DNA of 64,000 nucleotides, taken from contig NC_056760.1 in the NCBI RefSeq assembly GCF_018687715.1, forward strand, positions 37,834,001 to 37,898,000, written 5' to 3'. The notes below the pieces were generated by a model. The model had not been told where the DNA came from. It did not search any database and was given only the letters and a program-made list of their open reading frames with translations. A program made the translations under genes and the position numbers. Positions 34,162 to 47,092 of this stretch are shown here, one piece after another (the first letter of the stretch is position 1; every line of letters begins with the position of its first letter). The DNA is from Carya illinoinensis (Eukaryota; Streptophyta; Magnoliopsida; Fagales; Juglandaceae).

Positions 34162-37100
34162 ATGGCGAGTTTTGCCAAACCAGAAAATGCTTTGAAACGA
34201 GCGGAAGGTAAGTGACAGATATTTATGCTGCTATAACTGTCTGTTGGTAACTTCTTCTAAGCTAGTGTGTTAAATTGATTGACATATATCTCATAGCATG
34301 CTTCATTACTTGAAACTATTGTTATTTTTAAAGGTCAATTGAATGAGGATATTCACCTTAATGTTTATGTGCAAGAGAAATATGGAATCTTTGGGTCTTC
34401 TCATACTCCATATAGAATCTTTGGTTCTTCTCTTACTCCACTGTAAGGTGGCTAGCACATTGTGGGCAGTTTTTTTTAGTCTTGTTGGGATAACATGAGT
34501 GATGCCTTGGTGGGTAGTAGATCTGGTAGCATGTTGGAAAATGCAATTTTTGAGCCATGATGTTGAGACCTTGTGGAAGATGATTCTGCTGTCTGATACA
34601 ATGCCCATGGAAGAAAAAAAAATGATTGGATTTTTGAGGATAATTCAGAAGAATTCTGGGATTGTTTTTTTAAAACACTAAAAAAATTATTTTTACATTC
34701 ACTTTATCACTGGATGGCAGCACCCTGTGTCTTTATAGCTCCAATTTTCAGAATTCTTGGTCTATTTTTTCTCTCTTGTTATGCATTTGATGTATACTCC
34801 ATGTACTTTGATGATACCTGTGTATATTTTTGATCAGCAATAAAGCTCATCTTGCCTAGGGAAAAAAAAGTAACCTTATTGCATATGGTGTTATTCATGA
34901 GAGCTCATTCCCCCCCTTAAAGATTTATTTATTTTTTTGGCTTGAATGAGGAACTTTATTATGTTGATTGAAGCTTAGAAGCACTGCTTCATGCAGTTCC
35001 AAATACCATAGTGGTTGAGAGGTTTCCTTCTGTAGAAAATAGATACTTCAGCACTCTCTTGTCATATGCCTAGAGATTGGTTTTGGATTTTTTTTTATTT
35101 TTTGCATCTTTCTTCCATAGTGCTTGAATTCTTTGGCTTCAAGCATTTATCACATGATTTAGTCCTTTCACAACAGAAGATATATGTACATAATTTTTTT
35201 CTGGATTTTGGCTTCCTCATATGTTATGTTTTGAAACTGATTCACTGGGGTATCATGACGCAGAGTTGATCAATGTTGGACAGAAGCAAGATGCGTTGCA
35301 AACACTACATGACCTTTTCACCTCAAGGAGACACAGAGCATGGCAGAAGCCACTTGAAAGGAGTATGTTTAAGTATATAGAGCTGTGTGTAGACTTGAAG
35401 AGAGGCCGGTTTGCCAAGGATGGACTCATTCAGTACCGTATCATCTGTCAGCAAGTAAATGTTAGTTCTTTGGAGGAGGTGATCAAGCACTTCATGCATC
35501 TATCAACTGAGCGAGCCGAACAAGCTCGCGCCCAGGCACAAGCCTTAGAAGAAGCTCTTGATGTTGAAGATCTAGAAGCAGATAAAAGGCCTGAAGACTT
35601 AATGCTAAGCTATGTCAGTGGAGAGAAAGGGAAAGATAGATCTGATAGGGAACGTGTGACCCCGTGGTTTAAGTTTTTATGGGAAACATATAGAACAGTG
35701 CTTGAGATCTTACGAAACAACTCAAAATTGGAAGCACTATATGCGGTACGTAAATAGAATCCTTCTTTCGTTCAGTCTTGTTGCTGGGTGTTGCATTGCT
35801 ATATTTACATCTGCATATGGAATATATTATAAAAATATTTTACTTCTGCATTTATTACCATTGCATGATATTCTTTGGGTTAAGAATTATGCTGTTCAAA
35901 TTATGAGTTTTTTTCTTTTGCCTGGGGTACAGTAAGTGGAATGTGATTACTTGTTTGGCCCTGGTGATTATATTGTTCATTCAGTAAACAAAGGTAATAT
36001 TATTGTTCGTATTACATCTTACAATCAATGTGATGGTATTATTGACTGCACAAATAACACTTAAAAATTAATTGAAATGGTTAAAATGTAGATAAAACAT
36101 GGAGTCCCGATTGACTGCCTTAAAAAGAGAGAGAAGAAAATGCATGTGTTTTGGATGCTGCTGTAGCATAATAATATTATTGGTAGTGAACTCTGTTCAT
36201 TCAATTTCTAGAAAGGGGAAAGTAGTTGATAAACCTGATAAATTCACCAATTTTCCCTTGGGCTTATGGGTAGAGAAATTTGATATTTCAAATAGTGTGG
36301 TTTTTTTTTTGGCCCCAGTATGTCTAGCTGCAGTCAGACAAGCAACCAATGCAAACCTTTTGGAAGAAAGTATCTGCTGGATATTAGTTTGAACATGGTA
36401 TCTTTACCACTTGATTTTCTCATTTTTATCTTCTCTTATATTACGTCTTTTAGTTTTATTTATATGTTTTTGCATAGCTTGTTGGTACACTCAGCATCCT
36501 GAACCAATAAATGCAGTGGATTAAACTTCAGTTGTTATATGTAGATGACAGCACATCGAGCTTTCCAGTTTTGTAAGCAATACAAACGAACAACAGAGTT
36601 TCGGAGGCTGTGCGAGATCATAAGGAATCATTTGGCAAATCTCAATAAATATAGAGACCAGAGGGACAGACCTGATCTGTCAGCTCCAGAAAGCTTGCAA
36701 CTGTATGTTGAAACAAGATTTGAGCAGCTAAAAGTTGCCACTGAACTTGAACTCTGGCAGGTTTATCATTTTTCCTTTTACTGTTATGTATATTTATGCA
36801 GGTAGGTTAAGTGCAAGCAATGTAGTTCAACACAATTGGCCTATTTTTCATGGTCTAAATCATCTCTTTTGTAAATATTTTCTGTGTAATGTATGCAGGA
36901 AGCCTTTCGATCAATTGAAGATATTCACGGACTGATGTGCATGGTTAAGAAGACGCCCAAATCATCGTTGATGGCTGTTTATTATGCTAAGCTAACGGAA
37001 ATATTTTGGATTTCTTCTAGCCATCTATATCATGCCTATGCATGGTTCAGGCTTTTTTTATTACAAAAAAGCTTCAATAAGAACCTGAGCCAGAAGGATT

Positions 37101-40100
37101 TGCAATTGATAGCATCTTCTGTCCTTTTGGCTGCACTTTCAGTAAACCCTTATGATCACACTCGCAGTGCATCTCATTTGGATATAGAGAATGAGAAAGA
37201 GAGAAATTTGAGGATGGCTAATCTCATTGGATTTAATCTGGAGACTAAACTTGAGGGCAAAGAAGTGGTACTGTCAATTGTTCAACTGGATTTTCTCATT
37301 TTAGTTTATTCATACAGTTTTACAGTTCTGACTACTTGCTTTCTGTTCCTTTCTTATTTTTCCCAGCTTTCGAGGTCATCCCTTCTCTCTGAACTGGTAA
37401 AAATTCTTCTTTTTCAAGCCATGCTTTTATTTGTTCCTTTCTTGATATTTATTTTCATGCTTGTGGTAAATATGGCATAAATTCTGATGTGGATGTGTTA
37501 CAATATATGCTTGTACACTGCCAATAAAAAAAATAATATATGCTTGTACATTGTGGATTAGACTATTTAATACCCCTAATCGGTGAATACCCTTGTTGTG
37601 GCCAAGTTCAAAGATATTATCTTTTCTGTTCATCTTTTGCATTGGCTGATGATCTACATAGGGATGTAGATAGAGCTCTTGATCACAAAGTTATTTAGAA
37701 ATTTTGTAATTATAATGGGTGAATGAGAACTCATACTGACATTGATAAGGAAATATTTATCCAGTCTTTTATGCATCTTGATCCAATTTGGGGTTGGTTT
37801 TTTATGATGTTTTTGTCTCAGTGGGTTGGGCATGCCAGTTGCTAATATGTCCGCTTAAGCATGCTTGATTATGATGTGATATTAAGTGTATCCCCCCCCC
37901 CCCCCCCCCCAAAAAAAAATTATGAAGAGGTCCTTAGTTATTTGGTCTGCAAATTACTGATATTGACTCTTTTCCATTTATTTTTTCAATTATTTTTCAA
38001 ATGATTTTATTTTCAATCAAGCTTGTTATTCTTTGCATCATTGCAGGTGGCCAAAGGTGTATTGTCTTGTGTGACTCAAGAAGTGAAAGACCTTTATCAT
38101 CTTTTGGAACATGACTTTTTCCCTCGAGATCTTGCATCAAAAGTTCAGCCCGTGTTAAATAAAATCTCGAAGTTTGGGGGCAAGCTTTTGTCTGCTCCTT
38201 CTGTCCCAGAAGTGCAATTGTCACAGTATGTTCCTGCAATGGAGAAGCTTACTACCTTGAGATTGTTGCAACAGGTGCGTTTTTATCTTTGCCTTGATGA
38301 TTATAATTTTTTAAATATAAATTTTTTGCTATCTTTGCATTTCATCTTGATTATCAATTTGCTGCTCTCACTTTCCAGGTATCCCAGGTGTACCAAATAA
38401 TGAGGATTGAAAGTTTATCTAGGATGATCCCATTTTTTGATTTTGCTATTGTGGAAAAGATATCCGTGGATGCAGTCAAGCATAATTTTGTGGCCTTGAA
38501 AGTTGACCATATGAAGGGTGTTGTTATTTTTGATAATATGGTAAGCCTATACACTTCACTTTGAGTTCTGTGCTTAAGGTTATCTCCCCAGCCAGCTGAA
38601 TACAAATGTCCATTCCTTGCGATGACAGAGAAATGGTGGATTTTCCACATGGCTAGGTTGGTCTGGAAATGGTACAGATAAAGATGTTTGATAGGCAATA
38701 ATATGGGTAAAATTTGTTGTTTTCCCACTTGTCAAGCATAATTTTGTGGCCTTGAAAATTGACCATAGGAAGGGTGGTGTTTTTTTATTACCACAGTAAG
38801 CTATACTTGTGCCTTTGAGTTTTGTGCTTATGGTTGTCTCCCCCAACCAGTTGCATAAAAATGTTCACATTGTGACAACAATGTTGGAACACAACTCTCT
38901 GAGGAAAAATTGATGCAGGCCAATGTTTTCACAAAATTTATAGGAATTGATTGAACTTGTACCGGGGGGGTATACTTACTGTTGTAGTTCACCGGCAGTT
39001 TAGGTTCATTCAGGAACTCTGATTTTGTGAGAACCATTGTGGATTGGATAGATTTGCTAGTACTTGTATGACCACGTTCCCTTTTTTTTTTGGGGGAGGG
39101 AGGGGAGGGGAGCTTGTGTTGAAGAGTGCATAGTTGGGAATCCTGCACAAACAACACTGTTGATTGAACTAATTAGATATTTACTGTTGATTGAACTAAT
39201 TAGATATTTACATCCCCTAGGGGTCTGCTCAAGTGGTAAGTATCTTGATCTTGGAAGTATGTTCCCCCAGGCTAAGGTTTGAATTTTTGGATGCAAACAA
39301 TTTTGGGGGGCCATGTTCCATTGGTGAAAAGCTGATAATTTACTTGAGTCATAATGTGGGCATGTTACAACAGTTCAGGGTTTAACCTAGGGGTTTAAAA
39401 AACGGTGAGCCAGATCGGACCTGTGGGTTTGGTTTGGTACCGAGTTTGGTTCGGCCTGGTACCGGTTTTATTTTTCTTAAAACCGGTCAAAATTGGTCCG
39501 GTTCCAATTTTTCTTTTTCTAAAACTAGATCGGACCCGTTCATATATATATTTTAATTTTTTATATTGTATATAATTTTATATATAATTATAAAATAATT
39601 ATAATTATAATTTTTTATATAATTATATAATTTTTATATAATTATATATAATTTTTTATGTTGTACATATAATAGTTTTGTATTATATATAAAATAGTTT
39701 TGTATTATATTATAAATTACTAATTAATATAGTATTAAATTTCAAAATCTTATATCACTATAGTTTATTGTATTAATAGTTATACTAATATTATATAGTG
39801 CATATTAATAGTTATATTAATATTATATCACTATATATTATAATGTACTACAACATATTATCACTATAGTATATAATACTATAATATACTATATTATATA
39901 TATTATAGAATATATAATATAGTATATTAAAACTGGAAAACCAGACTGGAAACCGGTAAAACCAGAGTATTGGTTTAGGAGGGTAACTGGTGCATAATCG
40001 GTTTTAGAAAATGCAAAACTGGTGCATATTGGTTCGGTCTTAAATTTTGTCCAAAACCAAACCGGACTATTCCGGACCGGTTACACCCCTAGTTTAACCA

Positions 40101-43100
40101 GGTAAAATACATGTTGAATTGCATGGTCTCTGGGGTTCCTCATCATAAAAAAAATAAAGTTATTTACTTTTGAGTAGTTTTTCTGTAGGGTAGGTTTGGA
40201 TGGTAAGATGAGAATTTTTGGTTATAGATGAAAGTTTAAAATATTATTTTTTAATATTATTATTGTTTTGAGATTTGAAAAAGTTGTATTGGAATTTGAA
40301 AAAGTTTAATTGTTTGTTATATTTTGTGTGCGCATTTGAAAAAGTTATAATAATGAGATGAGATGAGAATTTTGTGTCTCATCCCACTTTATCAAACCTA
40401 CCCTTATGGCAGTTATAAACTATTGCAAGGTTGTATTTAGACTGGTAAATTTTATTGTTTGTGTTATGTAATGCCTTGAGTCACAGGTCATTCTCTATTT
40501 AATGCATTTATTTAGGCATCTTTTGAGAAGAGGCCAAAAGGCTGCTTCTCGAATTATCCGAATTTATGTTATTTGTAAAAGCTCTACCCTCTCTTAACCT
40601 GCCCTTAATCTTGGGTTCAAGATGGGTCTTCGCTAAAATCAAGTAATTCGTCAGGCAGGTCAGCAAGTTTGGTATACCCCGAAATACTGAAGTTCAATTC
40701 AATGCTTTGCATGCATGAGTTATTTTGTCAACAGTCAGATTACATTTCCGTGCATCTATATCTTCAGCTGATCTACACCAGCTATTCTGTTGTGCTGTTT
40801 GTCTGTGTTGAGGATTTGTTCTACAATCTGATCATGTTTCTCAATTAGTGTTTGAGCTGCAATTTGAACTACGTTCCTGGATTTGATTGAGCTGAACAAC
40901 AAGTGATTCTATTTATTTAATCAATTAATTTTGGTCTAGTAATTCCCTTTTGGATTTTGTATTGACACAAGTTTCTGTTCATGTCCATCTGGAATAAAAT
41001 CCTTTCTAAGCGAATCATACACCAAGAAAAACTAGATAAGCTTAACACAAAGGTAGAAAAGAAATATTGCTGTGATGGTAATGGATCTACTGCTGTATAC
41101 ATTATGCCATGTTAAGGTACTAGTGTGCTCTTGGTAGTGTGCACTGCATAGTTAGCAGATTAAAAGGTCATGGGAGAAGTGTAATGGAAACAAACATTCG
41201 ACCGTTGTTCTTCAATTGGCTTTTAGGGGCCTCTCTTAAAGAGATAAATTTTTGTTTCTTTATCTCCTTAAATGAAGTTGGCTTGTTATTGTTAATAGTG
41301 TGGATGCAGCTTACTTTTGGCTGTTTTGTCTTTCAGGGTCTCGAGTCTGAGATTTTAAGGGGTCATTTGACCAACCTGGCAGAAACTTTGAATGAAGCTA
41401 GAGCAATGATTTATCCTCCTGCTAGGAATGTCTCAAAACTTGGTGAATTGCTTCCCAGTTTAGCTGAGATTGTGGATAAGGAACATAAGAGGCTACTTGC
41501 TCGAAAATCCCTCATTGAGAAACGCAAAGAAGAAGAGGAGCGCAAACTGCTGGAGAAGGTACTTTGTAAACTAATATTCTGGCATATGCCTTACAACTTG
41601 ATATTTGAATGGTCATTTATGTGATTAAATTGTTTCATAATGAACCTTTCTCGTTTTTGAAGGAACGTCTGGAAGAGTCAAAGAGGATTGAACTACTGAA
41701 GATAACTGAGGAAGCAGAAAGAAAAAGACTTGCTTCTGAGTATGAGGAGAGGAAGAATGAAAGAATCCGTAGAGAAATAGAGGAGCGGGAACTTGCTGAA
41801 GCCCAAGCTTTGCTTCAGGAAGCTTCACATCGTATTAAATGGAAGGGAAAGAAGCCAGCCATTGAGGGAGTGAGTTGAAGAATAATAGTTTTGTTTCTTC
41901 TCTCTTTTGGATGGGCTCAGAATGTATTGATGGTTTCTGTATACAGGAAAAACTGACGAAGCAAAGTGTAATGGAGTTGACATTGAGCGAGCAACTCCGA
42001 GAAAGGCAGGAAATGGAAAAGAAATTGCAGAAACTTGCCAAAACTATGGATTATTTGGAGAGAGCAAAAAGAGAAGAGGCTGCTCCCCTGGTTGAAGCTG
42101 CATATCAACAGCGTTTGGTGGAGGAAAGGGTCTTACATGAACGTGAGCAACAGGTATTTCTGATATTTTATCATAGTGTCTAGACTCTATACTGATTGCT
42201 TTCTTGCATATCTTAAGATCCTCTATTTTTCCGAGAAGTTCCATTTTGTATCTTTTGTGTATGTGAAGTAGAGTTTCATCTGTATCATATCCTTGTTTGC
42301 CATTTAGTCTCTCTCCCATCCCCCATCCCCACAACTCTCCCCTTTAAGTTCACCATGCTTATGGGTTGTCCCGTGCTACTCTACAGCAAGAAATTGAGCT
42401 TAGCAAGCAGCGCCATGATACAGAGCTAAAGGAGAAGGAGAGGCTAACTCGAATTAAGAACAATAAGGTCAGTACCCTGTCTGGTCTTGTGATTGGTTTA
42501 GGTCCAATTCTTGTCAGAAATTTTAATTATTGTTGTAACTTGTAATTGTTGGCCAAATTGATGAGTGCATTAGTCTGATGGATGAAAGAGAAAAACAAGG
42601 AAGATCACATATCTGGGGAGAGCTTTAGACATTCGAAGGCAGCTGAAAATATTGTTTATATATATGTATATAGTGTATACTCCATGTACTTGGGCTTTAC
42701 CTACACTTATGAATAAAATACCTTGATTACTGATAAATAAATAAAAAAAAAAATCCATGTATATAGTGTCTTGGAAGTGATTTCCAGAATGTATATACTG
42801 TTCTGCTCCCATAGTTCACGATGGAGTTCTATTTGCATATCGTGCATACTCATGTTCTGTTTTATAACAGCTAACATTGTGTCTCAAAATGATGGCATTT
42901 TGGCAGCTTTTGGCTGTACCTTAAAGAGCTATGGATTCTTGGTTTTTATGTGCAGGAAATATTTCAAGCAAGGGTTGTCAGTTGTCGGGAAGAAGAAAAT
43001 ACCAGATTAAGAAGGGAGAGAGAGGAGAGAGTCTCACAAATCTTGCAGTCCAGGAGACAAGAGAGAGAGAAGATGAGGAAGTTGAAGTTTTATTTGAGTT

Positions 43101-43902
43101 TAGAAGAAGAGAGGCAGAAAAAATTGCATGAGGAAGAGGAAGCACGGAAGCGTGAAGGTAATTACTTCTGTTCAAATCATACCAGGCTCTTTTTTTTTTT
43201 TTTTTTTTCCCAGTCAGTTCTTAAAAAAAGAATTGAAATGCGTCTTCGCCCTCACCATCAGTTACCACGATTGATGTTCTTACCCAACTGTAGTTCATCA
43301 ACTACCTTTGTTCCATTTTGACGTTGTAATTACCTTTTTTCTATCCAGTTATTTGCTGATGCAAATCATTATTATTGGATCCTGCATTTCTTTCTTTAGT
43401 GCAAAAGTGGGTGGCCTTTTGTAATATGTTTTAATGGTTTGTTCTGGTGGTTTTGGAACTTTCAGAAGCTGAGAGAATAAGAAAAGAGCAGGCTGAACGC
43501 AAAGCAAAATTGGATGAGATAGCTGAAAAGCAGAGGCAACGAGAACGAGAACTAGAAGAAAAGGAAAGGCAGAGGAGGGAAGCACTTTTGGGGAAATCCA
43601 CAGAGGTACCTTTAAAGGCTTCTGAGCCTCCTGCTGTGGCCCGCCCATCAGAGTCTGGATCTGCTGCTCCAGCTGCTGCTGCAGCAGCACCTGGAAAATA
43701 TGTTCCAAGGTTCAAGCGAGAGAGCTCAGGGCCAGCTGCACCTCCCGAACCTGATCGTTGGGGTGGTAATAGACAAGATGATCGAACGCCCCAAGCTGGT
43801 GATAGGTGGCGTAGTGATGACCGCAGATTCTCCAGTGGTGGTCCAAGGTTCGCATCAACATGGTCATCATCCAGGAACCCTCCTCGTGGATCTGAACGTT
43901 GA
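34162..43902 (+). CDS. EIF3A: Eukaryotic translation initiation factor 3 subunit A
   Basis: This is the largest subunit of eIF3, which binds the 40S ribosome and scaffolds the initiation complex in the cytoplasm. Coding exons: 34162-34207, 35264-35745, 36545-36760, 36899-37267, 37367-37396, 38047-38274, 38379-38540, 41337-41558, 41663-41869, 41947-42153, 42387-42467, 42956-43157 and 43466-43902, all with GT-AG borders and joining in phase to 962 codons; the Arabidopsis protein is a little longer. It starts [15 protein letters not shown]. The N-terminal half ([37 protein letters not shown]) leads into the PCI domain (roughly residues 320-500; [20 protein letters not shown] at its end). The C-terminal half is a charged Glu/Arg coiled coil ([20 protein letters not shown]), then an Ala/Pro tail and an Arg/Ser/Gly-rich end ([14 protein letters not shown]). 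The exon 38379 end and the 2.8-kb intron after it are affected by duplication and TE insertion. Confidence 0.96.
38731..38880 (+). pseudogene. Decayed partial copy of an eIF3A exon and its donor
   Basis: In the intron after the 38379-38540 exon, 38731-38880 repeats 38475-38625 with an offset of 256 bp: GTCAAGCATAATTTTGTGGC is identical, then the exon tail, donor region and first 85 intron bases follow with substitutions. The donor GGTAAGCC has become AGTAAGCT and the reading frame is disturbed. A tandem segmental duplication of half an exon that has since decayed; it should not be spliced into the message. Confidence 0.8.
39159..39211 (+). repeat. 27-bp tandem duplication
   Basis: CTGTTGATTGAACTAATTAG followed by ATATTTA occurs twice in direct succession just before a SINE copy in the long eIF3A intron. 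Confidence 0.75.
39212..39312 (+). mobile_element. tRNA-type SINE, copy 2 (partial)
   Basis: It starts ATCCCCTAGGGGTCTGCTCA and reads AAGTGGTAAG, then CCCCCAGGCTAAGGTTTGAA and GGATGCAAACAATTTT. These blocks match the first 100 bp of the copy at 33727. The 3' half is missing or too decayed to follow. Confidence 0.65.
39388..40091. mobile_element. Non-autonomous hAT-like element with perfect 8-bp target duplication
   Basis: The element begins TAGGGGTTTAA and ends TTACACCCCTA, an 11-bp terminal inverted repeat with one mismatch. It is flanked by GTTTAACC at 39380-39387 and 40092-40099. The ends carry repeated ACCGGT/CCGGACC words (subterminal repeats) and the middle is nearly pure AT. TIR sequence, 8-bp duplication and subterminal repeats all fit the hAT superfamily. 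It has no coding capacity and lies in the long eIF3A intron. Confidence 0.88.
40186..40406 (+). mobile_element. Foldback MITE, family A, best-preserved copy
   Basis: The start TAGGGTAGGTTTGGATGGTA pairs with the end, whose reverse complement is TAAGGGTAGGTTTGATAAAG. The internal AAAATATTATTTTTTAATAT, TTTGAGATTTGAAAAAGTTG and ATGAGATGAGATGAGA words define the family. It is in the long eIF3A intron. Confidence 0.75.
42676..42756 (+). mobile_element. Truncated LINE 3' end with target duplication
   Basis: TATACTCCATGTACTTGGGC and GAATAAAATACCTTGATTAC are the usual 3' end of plant L1-type LINEs, followed by an A-rich tail. ATGTATATAGTG flanks it at 42664-42675 and 42757-42768. Strong 5' truncation is typical of LINE insertions. 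It lies in the eIF3A intron between exons 42387 and 42956. Confidence 0.7.
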
Positions 43903-44420
43903 TTTGGAACTAAAGCAGCGAGCTTTGGGGGTTTAGCAGTTAGGCTCTTAGCTGCTGGAATGTGGGCGTGGTTCTATACTGGAATTGCTTCTTATGTGCT
44001 CTGGTTATTTATTCCAGACTTCGGGATTGGTTTTCATTTTGTTTGTTTACTATTTTGGGAGTTTTTAGATTTTCTTATCCCTAATAAACATTTCACTTAT
44101 TCCCATAGTGCTCGATGCCTTCGGGATTTTGTTCACGGTGTGGCTGGTTTTTGAGTATTCAAATTGGCCCTCAAAACTGTTCAGACTGTCTAATCGACAC
44201 AATCTAAAATGCTTATCGAGAGTTTTGTTCTGTCAATCCCTTTTGGAGCATTGGTTTTTGAGAAATGAAATTGGTCCTCAACTTGTTCATTGCATGTTGA
44301 GGACAATACAAATGTTACTCCCATGGAAATAGGCAGCAGGCCTGCCAAAAATCAGTGAGAAAAAAAGGACAGAAAAGAGTAGCAGCGCCCTCCTTCCCCC
44401 AGCAAAAAATATCTGATCTC
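43903..44420 (+). other. eIF3A 3' untranslated region and end
   Basis: No coding frame after the TGA at 43900-43902. AATAAA-like words occur at 44081-44087 (CTAATAAAC), and AT-rich sequence follows 44400. The exact poly(A) site cannot be read. Confidence 0.45.
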
Positions 44421-45846
44421 TTTATTAATAATATGCATATGGTCATTTGTTTATATTTTGAAGAAAAATATTTTACATTGCCGACGAGGGCACCCGCGCA
44501 CTAAAGTCGGGCTGGGGCCGGGTAATCTAACTCTCTCCCCGCCCCCCACCACCACTCGTGGTGAGGGGTCGAAGCCAGCAGCCCCAGTCCGGAGATGCGA
44601 GTAGCCCCCTATGACATGTGCGTCAATTTGTAAGTTTTTTAATAAAATTGTTGTGAACCCGGGTTTCACATGTGTCGGTAAGTTGTAATATAGAATCATA
44701 GATGTCACTAAAATCATTTTCCTAATTTCTTAGATTGGGTGCTTTCTAGAGTGAACCTTATTTTTATTCTAGAATTTGTCTGTGTTCTCTTCGTTACACT
44801 TTGGGCCAAAAGCACAGATTTTTTATTCGTACCGATGAGGCTTATTTGTCCTCTAATGTTTGGGTGTTGTTAGGGATCCGCTGGGGCTCACAGCTTTCGG
44901 CTGTTAAGTTTTTTTATTTTTTGTTTACATCATTTTTTAAATATTGTTAAATATTTTTTAAAAAAGAAAAAAATCAGAATATTATTAAAAAATGAGAAAT
45001 TCTTATTGCAGTCCTCGAATGAGGAGTGCGTTGCAAGTATAAGGAAATGCAGTGTTTTATTATTAAATAAAACGTTGCGTTTCATTACAGGAAACCAAAA
45101 TGCCCCATACATAGATGAAATCGCCCCCTCGCCTAGATGAAATCGCCCCCCCTCACCCCGTCGCTGTGGCTGTCGCCTCTCCCCATCGTATGCTACGTCG
45201 TCGTCTTCTTCCTCAAATAAGAATAAATCCCATTTCTTCTTCAGATGCATATAAAAATCATAGAATGTGTTTGTGTTTGGTTCTGGTAAATCCCCTTGCT
45301 AATTCTTGATGTCCCACTAATTAGTACGTAGTATTCATTTATTTCCACATAGGAGTGAAACTCAAGCAAGTGGTTTGCAAAAGGATGGCTACTATCCTTG
45401 CAATCGATCTCCCTCCTCGTTTTCTAGAAAACAAGAACTGCAAATGACCAAAATGAAAGAAAAGAAAAACGAATGAGGTAGAGCTTGAGACTCAAAAAAA
45501 AAAAAAAAACTTGAGGAAAATGAAAGGAAAACAAACAGAATGTTCCATTGATGGTAGAGGAAAAGGGAAAGAAAACAAACCTTGAGTATGTGACGCCGTT
45601 GATGGTGGAGGTGGTTTTTCCATCCATGGAGATTTGGTTTGGGGTGCAGCAGTATTCGTACAGAATGTCAAATGTTATCATTTAACTTTAGGTTGTAGAA
45701 GAAAGAGGGGTAAAGTAGTAATTGCAAGCCTAAAAATGTGGACAACCTAGTCATTTTAGTTACTGGAACTGCAATACAGTCCTCTAAGAGGACTGTATAT
45801 AGCACTGCTCTTAAAAAATAAGTTCTTAATCACTTAGTTAAAATAA

Positions 45847-45886
<40 letters not shown>

Positions 45887-46860
45887 AGGATGTTTAGCAC
45901 TTGATGTTTATAAGAAGGTTTTGGTCAAACTTCCCTTGCACTCGAGGTTTAGCACCTTTTTTTGTAGTGGGCGGCCGTCCGATTTTTCTCATATGTTTTT
46001 TTTTTTTTTTTAAATAAAATTTATATATTATTTTTAAAATTACTTTTATATAATTTTTTAAAAAATTAAAGCCGTAATATATATAAATTTTGCTAGACAT
46101 AAATTAGTATGTTAACAGACGACCTAATAATGAGTCCTATAACTTTAAAAAACTAAAACATCCATAATATTTTAATATAGTTGATGTGAAAAGTCTCCAC
46201 TTTAACAGTGTTAGGTGTGTAAAAAATAAGACTCACAAATAAATTTTTTCAATATATAAAACTTCCATGTGTTTTTTGTTTATGTTGATGGACTTAAAAA
46301 TCAATGCATAATTCTCTTTTTCAAACCCATACCACAAGATTATTTAAAAAAGACTAAAAAAATCCTAAATCTAAATATCCTATGATACAAAAGATTATTA
46401 AGTGATTTAAGAATATAATTGACGTGTTATTTTCATTCTATCTCGAAATTTCACATCATTAGGAGACAATGAATTTCAAGCAATGAAAGCTCTGCAAGGT
46501 AAAGAGACAAACGAGTGTTTTTATTGAAAGCTTTGTCTTTTATTTTTAAAAATAATGTTACATGTACTTACACTTTTACTTATATGATTTATTCTATTAT
46601 TTTTGTAAATTTAATTTCAAATTTTATAATTTTCAATCTATTAATAATTGACAGATGAAAAAATAAATTTTTTATAAATTTTATTAAGTACATTTAATAT
46701 TTTTCAAAAAAAAAAAAAAAAAAACCTTGTTATTTTCCCCATTTATCTTTGAAGTGAATTAATTTCCACATTATTTATAAAAATTCGAAGTCTTGCCTAC
46801 CAAATAGTCACCCACTCCCATTGACCATAAGATATCGTTTCTTGTTTGTTTGGTTCTTTC
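44421..46860. other. Intergenic, with repeats
   Basis: 44455-44700 is a GC-rich segment; its minus strand reads GGCTGCTGGCTTCGACCCCT, a possible box B-like word of a second SINE type, unproven. 45846-45886 is a long A run. No gene was supported on either strand; the short frames at 44930-45250 and 45424-45681 have no motif. Confidence 0.45.
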
Positions 46861-47092
46861 GTTTTCCGAAGTTTCTATTTATAAACGTATCGGCACATGT
46901 ATGGCGTCAGCATTGAATCGTGAGATTGATTCCACCAGCAAATCGAAATCCGAACTCTTTCATATGTCTTGTAGTGCTTGATTCTTGAGCCGGCAGTCCC
47001 TATGTGCCGGCAACCCCCTTTTGGAGTCCTCTTCCAAAGTTCTAAGCTTTTATAGCGCTTCTGCGAAAAATTGGGTCGAGAATTCCAAGGCC
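46861..47092 (+). promoter_or_regulatory. Putative promoter and leader of the UNC93-like gene
   Basis: A TATA-like TTTATAAACG occurs at about 46878. The leader runs to the ATG at 47093. An open frame upstream in the leader (from about 46985) is in phase with the ATG (MSRQSLCAGNPLLESS), so a longer N-terminus is possible, but it is not family-like; I prefer 47093. Confidence 0.4.

Noticed and set aside
35702..35935. Open frames in eIF3A introns
   Set aside because: They run over exon-intron borders and have no family match; the spliced frame explains the locus fully.
46985..47092. N-terminal extension of the UNC93-like protein
   Set aside because: It is in phase but adds residues unlike the family; the ATG at 47093 gives the usual length.
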